From: an uncultured Bacteroidales bacterium
Lineage (GTDB): Bacteria > Bacteroidota > Bacteroidia > Bacteroidales > UBA932
Length of the DNA: 64,000 nt
Assembly: GCA_947179325.1 (NCBI GenBank)
Contig: CAMXAU010000012.1
Location: forward strand, 1-64,000
Direction: 5' to 3'
Below are positions 7,389-16,463 of this stretch, piece by piece (the first letter of the stretch is position 1; each line of letters opens with the position of its first letter). The notes beneath the pieces were generated by a model. The model had not been told where the DNA came from. It saw nothing but the letters and a program-made list of their open reading frames with translations, and searched no databases. The translations under genes and the position numbers were made by a program.

Positions 7389-9608
7389 TTATCTCTGTGC
7401 CCCGAAGCTGCTGTAGATGCCGCCCGGAACGAAAGAACCTGATGCAAGGTCGAATGTTCCGCCATTGAACGGATTCTCTGACAGTTTCTGGAACTCCTCA
7501 TTAGGGTTGAGTCCGGTTACTGTGTTGTATCCTCCGAAGAATACCTGGCAGGTGAAAGATGTAGAGTTTGCCACATAGTATGCATTGTGCTCGCATGAAC
7601 CTGAAGACGGCTTTGTCACGGCTCCCCTTATGATTCCTATGTTGTTAGGAAGGGTTGTCGCATATACGAGGTTGTCTGAGACGGTGCAGCTGTTGATGTT
7701 GCCTGCATAGAACAGGAATGTGGTTGCAGTAGTTACATTTACCATGGTGTTCTTCTCGAATACCACATTGCCTATAGTGGCGTTGCTTCCGTTGAATGCC
7801 CTGAAGTCATTGATGTTTCCGTTGCTGCAATATATGAGGTTGTTTCTCATTATGATATTGCTGTATGTAGCAGAGCTTGGTATGTTCAGGAACAGTACCT
7901 GGTTGATGCTGCTTGGATATACTATTTCGGAATTTACAAATATCAGGTTCTCTATGCTTCTCGATGCTGAACTGATGTATGCAAACGGCTTGCTCGGGAA
8001 GATCTGGATCTTGCAGTTGTCAAAGCATACGCGGCTGAACACTGCGTCTGTATTATGTGTCAGTGTATAGTCTCCAATGGCATTCGCATCAAAGTTCATG
8101 TTGTAGAATACAAGCTCTTCGTCAATTCCGTCTATTACATTCAGGAATATCTTCTGGGACAGCTTGACGTCGCTTCTTACCTTAGGGTCATTTCCGATGA
8201 CAACCATTTTGACAGTGGCTGCGTCTGTGCTTTTCAATGCAGTGACAGACGGGTCTACGAAGAATACGACAGGGGAGTTGTTGTTCTGGACAAGCTCTGC
8301 ATCGTCTGCGCTGCTTATGAGCTTAGCCTCTCCGTATGTACTCTTGTTGTAGATCTTGTCTCCGATTGTGATGTCGGCACCGGCCTCATATTTCTCATAG
8401 AGGGTATTGTAGACTTTCTCTACAGTCTTTACGGTTGCTGACGCGATCTCGCCTTCCTTGTCTTCATTGACCGGGAGCACATAGAGGGTGTAGCCTTTGC
8501 CGTCTGCCAGGCCGTCAAATACAAGTGTCTTTTCTGAACCTTCTGTCCCGTCTGCCTTGATCTCGGCTGCGTCAGGCTGGCTTGCAGCGCTTTCCTTGAA
8601 GAGGTAGTACCATGCAGTAATGTCAGATACAGCAACGCTGAATGTAATTGAGGATGTAGTTATCTCCTCTGCAGTGACCATGGCCTTAGGGTTGGCCTCG
8701 ACATCACCGGCAACTGCCTCAACAAGAAGTTTTGTGATAGCTGCGAAACCTCCTTTGGAGATTGCAAGGATTGACACATCAGTGCGTGTGTCGGCAATCG
8801 CCTTTGTCTCAGCAGCTGGTGCAGTCACAGAAAGTACGGACTCGGAAAGTGATGCGCGCCATCCCTGCGGTGCAGTGACCATGGTGCTCTCCACTCCTGT
8901 CATTGTGACATTATATGTCTTTGTCTGTCCGTATGAGAAATACTGTACACCGAAAGTATCAAGGATAGCACAGAGGAAGTCAGGCACAACAGGTATAGAA
9001 AGGACATCACCGTTTTTCATTGTCACAGTCATGTATCCTTCGCCGACAACGACGTCAGTGAAGAAAGATGTACCGCCTTCACCCTCTGACAATGCATTTA
9101 CATAGTTTCCGTCGCTGTCCCTTACCCTCTGCGGGCCGTCGCCATAGTCAACAGTCCAGTAGCCTTCGCTGTCAACTCCTACAACAGGGATTGCCCCTGT
9201 CTCTCCTGTGGCCTTGAGCTTCTCGCCTGAAGCATTGAGGAGATAGATGGAACCGTTGCCGTCATTGTAGTCAACCATCCAGTATCCTTCTTTGTCCACG
9301 CTCATCTTAGGTGCGACACCTACTCCGTCGCTTCCCTGTGAGAGTGTAATTGTCTCGCCATTGGTGAGAACTATTGTGTATGTCCCGTTGGACTCTGTAA
9401 CAGAGTTGATTGTCGCTCCTCCTGCAAGGATGGACAGAGCCTCGATGTTGCTGTTGAGGCCGGATATCTGTGTCTCAAGTGCTGTTATGCGGCTGTCAAG
9501 TGAATCTACCCTTTTTTCAAGGTCACTCAGGTCCGTGCATGATACAAAGGCAAGTGCCAGCGATATAAGGACAGCGGCAAGAGCCTGGATTGTAGATATT
9601 TTTTTCAT
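7389..9608 (-). CDS. Lipoprotein with PL29-type N-terminal domain, Fn3-like domain and DUF4957/DUF5123 beta-helix
   Basis: 739 residues. The lipobox FVSC places the lipidated Cys at 24. Residues about 27-62 form a heptad coiled coil (LEKRVDSLDSRITALETQI). Residues about 63-195 match the DUF4988/PL29-lyase N-terminal domain, with repeated GYWMVDYNDG and GYWTVDYGDG units. A BACON-like segment (about 205-300) and an Fn3-like segment (about 305-395) follow. The rest, from about 400, looks like DUF4957 followed by the DUF5123 right-handed parallel beta-helix, with Asn-rich rungs such as NIIMRNNLIY and NVVFEKNTMVN. It is the last gene of the SusCD operon. It could be a lyase or a surface glycan-binding protein; no catalytic residues can be assigned. 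The N-terminal coiled coil suggests an oligomeric surface stalk. Confidence 0.75.
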   Translation of the reverse strand: MKKISTIQALAAVLISLALAFVSCTDLSDLEKRVDSLDSRITALETQISGLNSNIEALSILAGGATINSVTESNGTYTIVLTNGETITLSQGSDGVGVAPKMSVDKEGYWMVDYNDGNGSIYLLNASGEKLKATGETGAIPVVGVDSEGYWTVDYGDGPQRVRDSDGNYVNALSEGEGGTSFFTDVVVGEGYMTVTMKNGDVLSIPVVPDFLCAILDTFGVQYFSYGQTKTYNVTMTGVESTMVTAPQGWRASLSESVLSVTAPAAETKAIADTRTDVSILAISKGGFAAITKLLVEAVAGDVEANPKAMVTAEEITTSSITFSVAVSDITAWYYLFKESAASQPDAAEIKADGTEGSEKTLVFDGLADGKGYTLYVLPVNEDKEGEIASATVKTVEKVYNTLYEKYEAGADITIGDKIYNKSTYGEAKLISSADDAELVQNNNSPVVFFVDPSVTALKSTDAATVKMVVIGNDPKVRSDVKLSQKIFLNVIDGIDEELVFYNMNFDANAIGDYTLTHNTDAVFSRVCFDNCKIQIFPSKPFAYISSASRSIENLIFVNSEIVYPSSINQVLFLNIPSSATYSNIIMRNNLIYCSNGNINDFRAFNGSNATIGNVVFEKNTMVNVTTATTFLFYAGNINSCTVSDNLVYATTLPNNIGIIRGAVTKPSSGSCEHNAYYVANSTSFTCQVFFGGYNTVTGLNPNEEFQKLSENPFNGGTFDLASGSFVPGGIYSSFGAQR

Positions 9609-9627
9609 TTTATTCTATTTATTGTAA

Positions 9628-12174
9628 TTATTCGATTGTCTTCAGTGAGGTAAGCCATGCCGGTACATATCCGAGCCTTCTGTAGAGCTGCGCCTCGTAA
9701 AGTGATTCAGGGTATACTGCAGTGCCGTTGCTTCCTACATGGAGGCATCCGGTATTGCTCTCAGTGAAATTCACGCTGAGGTTTCCATGGAATCCTACAA
9801 CTATAGGTGACAGGACGTATTCTGAAGCTGTTCCCCACCATATCCAGTTGCTGTAGTTGTTGTTGGACTCGCCTCCGAGGTTTCCTGAGGTTGCGTTCAT
9901 GTTCCATAGGGTAAGGTCTGCAAGGTGGTTCGGAAGCTCATTCGCGTCACCGCCCATCCTGTATCTCATGAATCCGCCTGAACAGCAGTCGACAAGAGTC
10001 GCGCGTGGCTGGCTTGCATGTGACTCGAAGCAGCTGTCGTCTCCCCATGAGTTTCTCCACAGGACAGCTCCCATGCTTGTCTTGGATACTCCTACCGCAT
10101 GGTAGTTTCCAGTGTTTTCCATCCATGTGCCGCTTCCTATGAGGTCTCCGGTTGTGCGGTCGACAGTGGCTCCGATGAAGACCCTTGAAGACCCTGCAGA
10201 ACGGATTGCCGAGTGTCCACGCTTTCCTGAGAACTGTATGTCATATACAGATACGTTTGCGCTGTTGGTGATCGAGCTTGCCTCGCTGGTGCTGATAAAG
10301 CCGCAGCGCCTTATCCATGAGTTTGTCACGCGTGTCATGCTGATAGGCTTGTACGCCCCGTCATCCTGCCATGAGCCGTGGTGTGCAAAATGTTCCTTTG
10401 CATCGCCCTTGAAAGTGATATCCTCGACTCCGACCTTTGTCTGGCTCAGGTATTTGTAGACTTTCCAGCCGTATTCTGCCTTTACATCGTGCATGATCGG
10501 CTCGTAGAATGTGACTGTATTGCCGCTTACGGACTTCACCTGGTGATAGTCATTGACTTCAACACCGCTTGTGAAGATTGTCCATTTGCTTGAGTTCTTT
10601 GCGGCAGAGTCGTAATTCGGATAAAGCTCGTCTTTCAGGAGGTTGCTGTTGTTGCTCTTGATGTTCAGGCATACCCAGTCATCTGCCACAAGGCTGTGTC
10701 CAGGAAGCTCTACGGAGAAAGTCCCTTTTGCTGCATCCTGGCTGACTGCCCAGTTCGCCTGGCTGCTGAAGTCGGTCCAGTGTGTGATGAGAATCATTTC
10801 CGGTGAGCTGTACAGCACGCTTGCGCTTGTCGGCTGGTTAGGGGCCTGCATCGTTATTGTAGTCTTGTCACGTCCGGCACCCTTGATTACAAATTCTCCT
10901 GCCCTGATTATGATTCCCTGGCTGTAGGTCTGTCCGTTTGCAACGACGTCATCTTCTGATGTGTGCAGGATGAACTCGCCCTCAGGGAAATAGATGATTG
11001 CCTTTGCAGAAGCCTTGTGCGGAAAGGCTATCTGGGTGGTTGATACGCTTGGAGCACCCATGATGTCCTCAAGCACCTTGAGGAATGCCTCCCTGTCAGA
11101 CTTCCCGTCATCCGGGATTGCACCGTACCTCGGGTCAGTTATGTCGTATACCGTGTATCCGAGTGAATATACATCAGGTGGGGCAACCTCGCCATGCATA
11201 TATCCTGCATATGAATAGTCCAAAAGGACATTGTCCGCGCTGCCTGTGTTGAAGTCATTCCACTCCTGGCATGACGCTTCGTCGATTGTCACAGGGTTGA
11301 GCACGAACTCATATTCCGCTTTTTTCAGATGGTGCTTGCTTGAGACAAGCACAAGCTCTACACTGTATTTCCCGGCTGTGCCAGCAGGAGGCCCCTGCAC
11401 CATAAGCTCCTTTTCAGTAAGAGATGCATTCCATCCTTCCGGTACAGAAATCATTACATCTGCAACATCGCTCATCTCCGCCTCGAAGACAAGGGACTGG
11501 TTGAGGAGGATTGTCTGCTCAGCCTTGTATCCTGTGACATTCAGCCAGAATGTGTCCTCGTACACGCACACAAGCTCTTCTCCGGAAGCAAGTGTAAATG
11601 TTATTGTGCTTTTCTCCTTGTCGACAACTACATTCTCGAAGAATGTCGGTGCCCTCTTGCCTGTTCCGCCGTTGAGGGCATTGAGCGGGTTGCCGTCCTT
11701 GTCAAGGACTTTCTCCCATGTGCTTCCGCCGTCAAGGCTGACTTCCCAGTAGCCGTCCTGGTCAGTGCGGACCGCAGGTGTGATACCGGTCTGGAAAGCA
11801 TTTTCTGATCCTTCGATCTTATCCCAGGTTACCCCGTCGAATGACATGATCCAGTTTCCTTCCGGATCCACGCCGATTGCAGGTACAGGGATATCCTGCT
11901 TGTCCCCGAATGTGACTATGATCTGGTCGCCGTCGCTCAGCTCGAATACATATCCTGTCTCATATGCAGTGTATCCGACAATCACATTTGATCCTGTGAG
12001 CAGCTTGTGTGCTGCAATCGCATTGTTGTTTGCCTGCTCTACAGCATCTTCTATTGAGGACAGCCTCAGCTCAAGGCTGCTGATCTCGGCCTCAAGTGAT
12101 GATGTGTCACAGGCAGTCAACGGTAGTAGGCATGCAATCACGCAGATTGCCAATGTCTTTATGTGTGACTTCAT
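9628..12174 (-). CDS. Candidate PL29 polysaccharide lyase (DUF4988 + DUF4955 lipoprotein)
   Basis: 848 residues. Lipobox LTAC puts the lipidated Cys at 22. A short coiled coil (about 28-60, LEAEISSLELRLSSIEDAV) is followed by the DUF4988/PL29 N-terminal domain (about 60-195, with GNWIMSFDG and GYWEVSLDGG units) and a BACON-like linker domain (about 205-295). The C-terminal part, from about 305, is DUF4955-like and begins with DYSYAGYMHGE; it carries the pectate-lyase-type segment YGAIPDDGKSDREAF. From memory, the founding PL29 chondroitin/dermatan sulfate lyase of B. thetaiotaomicron (BT3328) has this architecture, and it also sits downstream of a SusCD pair. Its place beside PL8, GH88 and a sulfatase supports surface cleavage of a glycosaminoglycan. 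The catalytic residues are not assigned. Confidence 0.78.
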   Translation of the reverse strand: MKSHIKTLAICVIACLLPLTACDTSSLEAEISSLELRLSSIEDAVEQANNNAIAAHKLLTGSNVIVGYTAYETGYVFELSDGDQIIVTFGDKQDIPVPAIGVDPEGNWIMSFDGVTWDKIEGSENAFQTGITPAVRTDQDGYWEVSLDGGSTWEKVLDKDGNPLNALNGGTGKRAPTFFENVVVDKEKSTITFTLASGEELVCVYEDTFWLNVTGYKAEQTILLNQSLVFEAEMSDVADVMISVPEGWNASLTEKELMVQGPPAGTAGKYSVELVLVSSKHHLKKAEYEFVLNPVTIDEASCQEWNDFNTGSADNVLLDYSYAGYMHGEVAPPDVYSLGYTVYDITDPRYGAIPDDGKSDREAFLKVLEDIMGAPSVSTTQIAFPHKASAKAIIYFPEGEFILHTSEDDVVANGQTYSQGIIIRAGEFVIKGAGRDKTTITMQAPNQPTSASVLYSSPEMILITHWTDFSSQANWAVSQDAAKGTFSVELPGHSLVADDWVCLNIKSNNSNLLKDELYPNYDSAAKNSSKWTIFTSGVEVNDYHQVKSVSGNTVTFYEPIMHDVKAEYGWKVYKYLSQTKVGVEDITFKGDAKEHFAHHGSWQDDGAYKPISMTRVTNSWIRRCGFISTSEASSITNSANVSVYDIQFSGKRGHSAIRSAGSSRVFIGATVDRTTGDLIGSGTWMENTGNYHAVGVSKTSMGAVLWRNSWGDDSCFESHASQPRATLVDCCSGGFMRYRMGGDANELPNHLADLTLWNMNATSGNLGGESNNNYSNWIWWGTASEYVLSPIVVGFHGNLSVNFTESNTGCLHVGSNGTAVYPESLYEAQLYRRLGYVPAWLTSLKTIE

Positions 12175-12182
12175 ATTACTGT

Positions 12183-13736
12183 TTATTTGTTTTTGTTAAT
12201 TAAATCAAGTTTCTCAAGTGTCCCGGTACGGTACCAGATGTCATCGCTTTCTGCAAGAAGCTCCTGCAGCTGTCCGCACAGTTCCCGGAAAATTTTCCCG
12301 TGCTCCCTGTAGTCAAGGCAGTTCAGCTGGTATGGGTCAGCAATGTCGTCATACAGCCTTACCCCCTTGAGTGTGCCGTCACGCCTGATGCTGATTTCCA
12401 TGGTATGGCGTGATGTACGGATTCCACGTGCTTCCGGAAAATATCCATGTACAGTCCTGTCAATGCCGGTCTTCCCGTTGAGATTCCTCATGTAGAGGGC
12501 CGATTCACGTGCATTGCCCATGTCAGTCCCGGCAATTACACCGGCAAGGTCTCTTCCCTGTACGGACTGGGGTATCATCTCCTTGAGTCCTGCAAGTGAC
12601 AGGAGGGTTGGCATGATGTCCGTCGTTGTGAGGAAGGTGCTGTCCACCCTGTGCCTCAGCACACCCGGATACCTTATCATGAAAGGTACATTGAATGACT
12701 CCGTGTATATTGAGTTTTTCGGGTCGTATGTACTATGGCTGCACATTGTCTCGCCATGGTCGGAGGTGAACACTATTATTGTGTTGCCTTCCAGCCCGAG
12801 TTCCCTGACTTCATCGAGTATTCTTCCGAACTCCCGGTCAATGGCTGTGACATTTGACAGATAGTATCTGATTGAAGATGCTTTTGTCAATGTCGTGTCA
12901 GCATTCTCCCTTACATACAGTTCAGAAATGGACTTGTCCCTGTACAGGGCATAGTCTTCTTCCATGCAGTCGTCTGTACTTTTGTACGGACTGTGGGGAG
13001 GGTTGTATGCAACCATCAGCATGAACGGCTTGTGTGGGTCACGTTCCCCGTTCCTGTTGCGGAGGAACTCTATCGCCTTGTCGGTCTCATGCTTTACAGA
13101 GAATTCATGCGGGTCATGGCGCACACCGTCTGTGTCCCAGTAATGGGGATTCTTGTGCTCGTCAAATGTCCCGTATGAGTACCAGTACTCAAATCCATGC
13201 CTGCGCTCCGCCGGAGTATAGGCATCCCATTCCGGCACCATGTCGCTGACATAATGCCCTGGGTTCGCAGGGTCATTCTTCATCGGTGTCTCTGCATGAA
13301 GCTTTCCGATGTATCCGCAGAAATACCCGTTTGCATGCAGAACATCGCTGATACAGACCGCTTCCGGGTCCAGTGTGCTCTCTGGTCTCTCGGACATGCA
13401 GTTGAGCACCACTCCGTTCCTCTCCGGATACATCCCGCTCAAGAGCATGCCACGGTATGGGCTGCTTACAGGGCATGTGCTCATGGCCCTTGACATCACT
13501 ACAGACTCCCCGGCAAATCCGTCCAGTCTTGGGGTCTGTACCGGGTCAGCCTGCCATCCGTATATTCCTGCGTATTCAGGACTGTCCCAGAATGACATGG
13601 CGCAGTTGCGCATCTGGTCAGGGAATACGTATATTATATTCGGATGTTCAGCCTTGGCGGCACTGCATGATGCCAGTGATGTCAGCACGAGGCCGCCAAG
13701 GCAGAATTGTCCATATCTTGAGAGAATGATGTCCAT
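12183..13736 (-). CDS. Formylglycine-dependent sulfatase (S1 family, Ser type), lipoprotein
   Basis: 517 residues. Lipobox LASC gives a lipidated Cys at 24. The sulfatase signature is S-S-P-Y-R at residues 91-95, so the formylglycine precursor is Ser91; this Ser type needs the radical-SAM maturase anSME. Other metal and active-site parts include PDQ (about 39-41) and FTSDHGE (about 316). The alkaline-phosphatase-like fold is complete and the length is normal. Within this PUL it most likely removes sulfate from chondroitin/dermatan sulfate, as polymer, oligosaccharide or disaccharide; the position (2-O, 4-O or 6-O) is not readable. It lies 2 bp after the DUF5017 gene and 8 bp before the lyase gene. 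No maturase gene is in the window. Confidence 0.92.
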   Translation of the reverse strand: MDIILSRYGQFCLGGLVLTSLASCSAAKAEHPNIIYVFPDQMRNCAMSFWDSPEYAGIYGWQADPVQTPRLDGFAGESVVMSRAMSTCPVSSPYRGMLLSGMYPERNGVVLNCMSERPESTLDPEAVCISDVLHANGYFCGYIGKLHAETPMKNDPANPGHYVSDMVPEWDAYTPAERRHGFEYWYSYGTFDEHKNPHYWDTDGVRHDPHEFSVKHETDKAIEFLRNRNGERDPHKPFMLMVAYNPPHSPYKSTDDCMEEDYALYRDKSISELYVRENADTTLTKASSIRYYLSNVTAIDREFGRILDEVRELGLEGNTIIVFTSDHGETMCSHSTYDPKNSIYTESFNVPFMIRYPGVLRHRVDSTFLTTTDIMPTLLSLAGLKEMIPQSVQGRDLAGVIAGTDMGNARESALYMRNLNGKTGIDRTVHGYFPEARGIRTSRHTMEISIRRDGTLKGVRLYDDIADPYQLNCLDYREHGKIFRELCGQLQELLAESDDIWYRTGTLEKLDLINKNK

Positions 13737-13738
13737 TT

Positions 13739-14704
13739 CTATATGTTCTCAGGCCTTTCCAGGATTGTGATTGTCATTTCATGGACTTCCTCGCTTGAGC
13801 CGATGTAATTCTCATTCCTGCCGACAAATACAGCTTTATATGTTCCTGGCTCGCTGTATACATATTCGTACTCGTTCAGGTAATTCTGCATGTTCTTGAT
13901 TACATCACCCTTGTCGTTGGCCACTTTGTTCAGGGCTGTCGGCTGTGTGAAGACCCATCCGTCAAGGGCATAGGTGAGTGCATTTCCGGCAACTCCCTGC
14001 ATGACGATGTCTCCTGCACTGTTATCAAGCCTTATCGAGCCGTTTCCTGCATTCCTGTGATATGGGTCAAGCTCTTCATTCATCATGAGTATGACAAGGC
14101 TGAAGTCCTTGATGTTCATGCTTGAAGGTGATGTCCCGGCAAGGGCAAGCTGCAGGTCGGCATTGATGTAGTATGTCCTCTGTGTGGCTGTATTGTCCTT
14201 TGGACACCAGTGGAATGCGAGGGAGAAATTCTCGACATAGTCGCTCATCTCGAAATCCTGATATGTCCATTTGGCACTTGCGCCTTCTTGGTAGTCAAGT
14301 CTTTCCCAGCCCTGCATGCCGCCTTCATACATAGCCTTCACCTTTGCCCTGTCTGCTTCTCCGTCTTCTCCGGAAAGGCCGTCAAAGGACTTTGACACAT
14401 ATACCTCCAGCGCATCTGCGTTTCCGTATATGGCTTCAAACTCGCATTTGAGTACTGCCGCCTCCACATCTTCCATCGGAACCTCATATCTGTTCCTGTA
14501 TTTGTACTGGTGCTCAGTCTCACCGCTGTAGAAGAGGATGTTGTCCACTTCGCCGTTGATGTTGAACTTGATCGGATCGCCTGCATAATATGTGTTGGAC
14601 GGGTCCAATGTAACGTTGTAGTCAACTTTCTTGTATGCATCGGTATGTGTACAGCCGGCAAGCAGTACAGATGCTGTGCATAGTAATATAGTAAGGTTTT
14701 TCAT
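13739..14704 (-). CDS. DUF5017-type surface glycan-binding lipoprotein
   Basis: 321 residues. Lipobox LLAGC, lipidated Cys18. The body is beta-rich, with FNINGEVDNILFYSGE near residue 50 (a PKD-like hallmark of DUF5017 proteins) and repeated Ig-like strand patterns; YSEPGTYKAVFVGRNEN closes the protein. DUF5017 lipoproteins are commonly encoded right after SusD and act as surface glycan-binding proteins that feed the SusCD transporter. Here the gene follows susD by 26 bp. Binding of a glycosaminoglycan is inferred from the operon, not from the residues. Confidence 0.8.
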   Translation of the reverse strand: MKNLTILLCTASVLLAGCTHTDAYKKVDYNVTLDPSNTYYAGDPIKFNINGEVDNILFYSGETEHQYKYRNRYEVPMEDVEAAVLKCEFEAIYGNADALEVYVSKSFDGLSGEDGEADRAKVKAMYEGGMQGWERLDYQEGASAKWTYQDFEMSDYVENFSLAFHWCPKDNTATQRTYYINADLQLALAGTSPSSMNIKDFSLVILMMNEELDPYHRNAGNGSIRLDNSAGDIVMQGVAGNALTYALDGWVFTQPTALNKVANDKGDVIKNMQNYLNEYEYVYSEPGTYKAVFVGRNENYIGSSEEVHEMTITILERPENI

Positions 14705-14730
14705 ATATCTTCTAAAATTTGTCCTTGTGC

Positions 14731-16446
14731 TTACCAGAGAGGGTTCTGTGTCAAATCCTTGTTCACTCCAAGCTCAATTGCCGGAATCGGAAGCACGATG
14801 TGCTTTTCCTGTACGGATGTTCCTATTGCGGCAGCATACTCGGCCTTGGCATTCTTGGACCACCTGTCGTCATTCGTCCATTTCGGATATTCGTTCATGG
14901 TCTTGACGAAGATTCCCCATCTTATCAGGTCATATTTCCTGATTGACTCAAAGCATAGCTCGCGTCCTCTCTCATTCCTGACAAGGTCCCTGAAAGCTTC
15001 ATATGAAGAATAGCTGGAGAATTCCTTTGTCTTGATGCCGGCCCTGTCCCTGATTTCCTTTACCATGTCGTATGCCTCCTGTGAAGGTGTACCGTTGTAT
15101 TCATTTACCGCCTCAGCATACATGAGCATGACGTCAGAGTATCGGAGTATAGGGTAATTGATGGTTGTATAGAGACTCTTTGAAGTCTTCACCCCTTCAT
15201 ATTCAACCTCTCTCCTGTATTTTCCGCAGTTCCTTATGGCAGGGGCTGCAAGAGGGTCGTTTGATGTGGATACATTGTCGTACACATAAGGAGTCTTGTC
15301 GTAGCTTGCAAGGCTGACCCCTTCTGTCAGTCCGGAGCCATATGGCGGATGGCTGGTATTGCCGGCATAGTTGTAAGGAGGCATATTCCATTCCTGCCTC
15401 TTGTCTGTTATGTAGTCAAGCTCGCTCTCGTCTTCTGTCCTGTCCTCAACGAGGTAGAGGTCCCACAGCTTGAGTGTACCGTCATACATGCCGTATGAGT
15501 AGTTGCAGCTCCAGTTGGAGAAATCGTCTGCTCCAGAGCTCTGCAGGCCGATGACGTCACCGATTCGGCCGTTGGTCCATGTGTCAGGGCCGGAACGGTC
15601 ACCATAGAAGTCTGCTTCCCACATTGACTCATTGTACTCCTTGTCATATATGTCTGAAATCATGTTTATGAATACGTTCGAGTACTCTTTGTTGAGGTGG
15701 TGCCTGTTTGTGGAGATTACTGCATATGCGTAGTCAGATGCAAGCTTGAAATATTCTTTCTTTGTCTTTTCACCTGCGCTGACGCTTTCTCCGGCCATGA
15801 ACAGGCAGACCCTTGCGAGGATGCCGTTTGCTGCATCCCTCGTGATCCTTGACGGTGCGTTTGCCAGGTCCTCAGGAAGATATTCAAGCGTAGCGTCCAT
15901 CTCCTTGATTACCCAGTCCAGGACCTCTTCCTGAGGGGTGGCCTTGCCCATTACATCATCCGGCGTCTTGGTGGATTCTGTCTTCAGCGGGACATTGCCC
16001 CATGCCTGCGCAAGTATGAAGTGGTAGAATGCCCTCATGAACCTTGCCTCCTGGTACAGTGTGTGGTCAGGGTCGAATTCAGAGTCCTCTATCGCCTCCA
16101 TGAAGGCGTTGGCGTTCCTGATACCTTTATATATAAGCTGCCAGGCGTCGTAGATCTCTGACGCACTTGCATCATGCTTGTACCATAGGGTCAGCTGATT
16201 CGGGGTAGTGGTCCTGTTATAATATGAGAGATCGTCCACATTGGACAACATCAGAGAATAATAGTTGCCATAGAATGCCTCATTGTTCATCACGCCATAG
16301 ATGCCGACCAGTCCGGACTGCACCTCTTTCATGCTTTCGTAGTACGTCTCGGAGCTGATGATGTTAGGCTTGAGGTCAAGAAAGCTGCATGCAGCAAATG
16401 ACATTGCTGCCATAAATATTGTTGATATCCTTATATATTTTCCCAT
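14731..16446 (-). CDS. SusD/RagB-family glycan-binding lipoprotein
   Basis: 571 residues from the ATG at 16446. I preferred it over an ATG at 16464 that overlaps the susC stop, because 16446 is preceded by a purine-rich GGAGGAGAAG and gives a clean signal peptide with lipobox FAAC. CSFLDLKP is the usual mature SusD N-terminus. TPR-like helices (for example YDAWQLIYKGIRNANAFMEA and ARFMRAFYHFILAQAWG) and the C-terminal RYSDVMLMYAEAVNEY, RNERGRELCFE and YDLIRWG are SusD hallmarks. It forms the lid of the SusC barrel and captures oligosaccharides at the cell surface. The start overlaps closely with susC, so the pair is co-expressed. Confidence 0.96.
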   Translation of the reverse strand: MGKYIRISTIFMAAMSFAACSFLDLKPNIISSETYYESMKEVQSGLVGIYGVMNNEAFYGNYYSLMLSNVDDLSYYNRTTTPNQLTLWYKHDASASEIYDAWQLIYKGIRNANAFMEAIEDSEFDPDHTLYQEARFMRAFYHFILAQAWGNVPLKTESTKTPDDVMGKATPQEEVLDWVIKEMDATLEYLPEDLANAPSRITRDAANGILARVCLFMAGESVSAGEKTKKEYFKLASDYAYAVISTNRHHLNKEYSNVFINMISDIYDKEYNESMWEADFYGDRSGPDTWTNGRIGDVIGLQSSGADDFSNWSCNYSYGMYDGTLKLWDLYLVEDRTEDESELDYITDKRQEWNMPPYNYAGNTSHPPYGSGLTEGVSLASYDKTPYVYDNVSTSNDPLAAPAIRNCGKYRREVEYEGVKTSKSLYTTINYPILRYSDVMLMYAEAVNEYNGTPSQEAYDMVKEIRDRAGIKTKEFSSYSSYEAFRDLVRNERGRELCFESIRKYDLIRWGIFVKTMNEYPKWTNDDRWSKNAKAEYAAAIGTSVQEKHIVLPIPAIELGVNKDLTQNPLW

Positions 16447-16463
16447 TTTCTTCTCCTCCTGCA

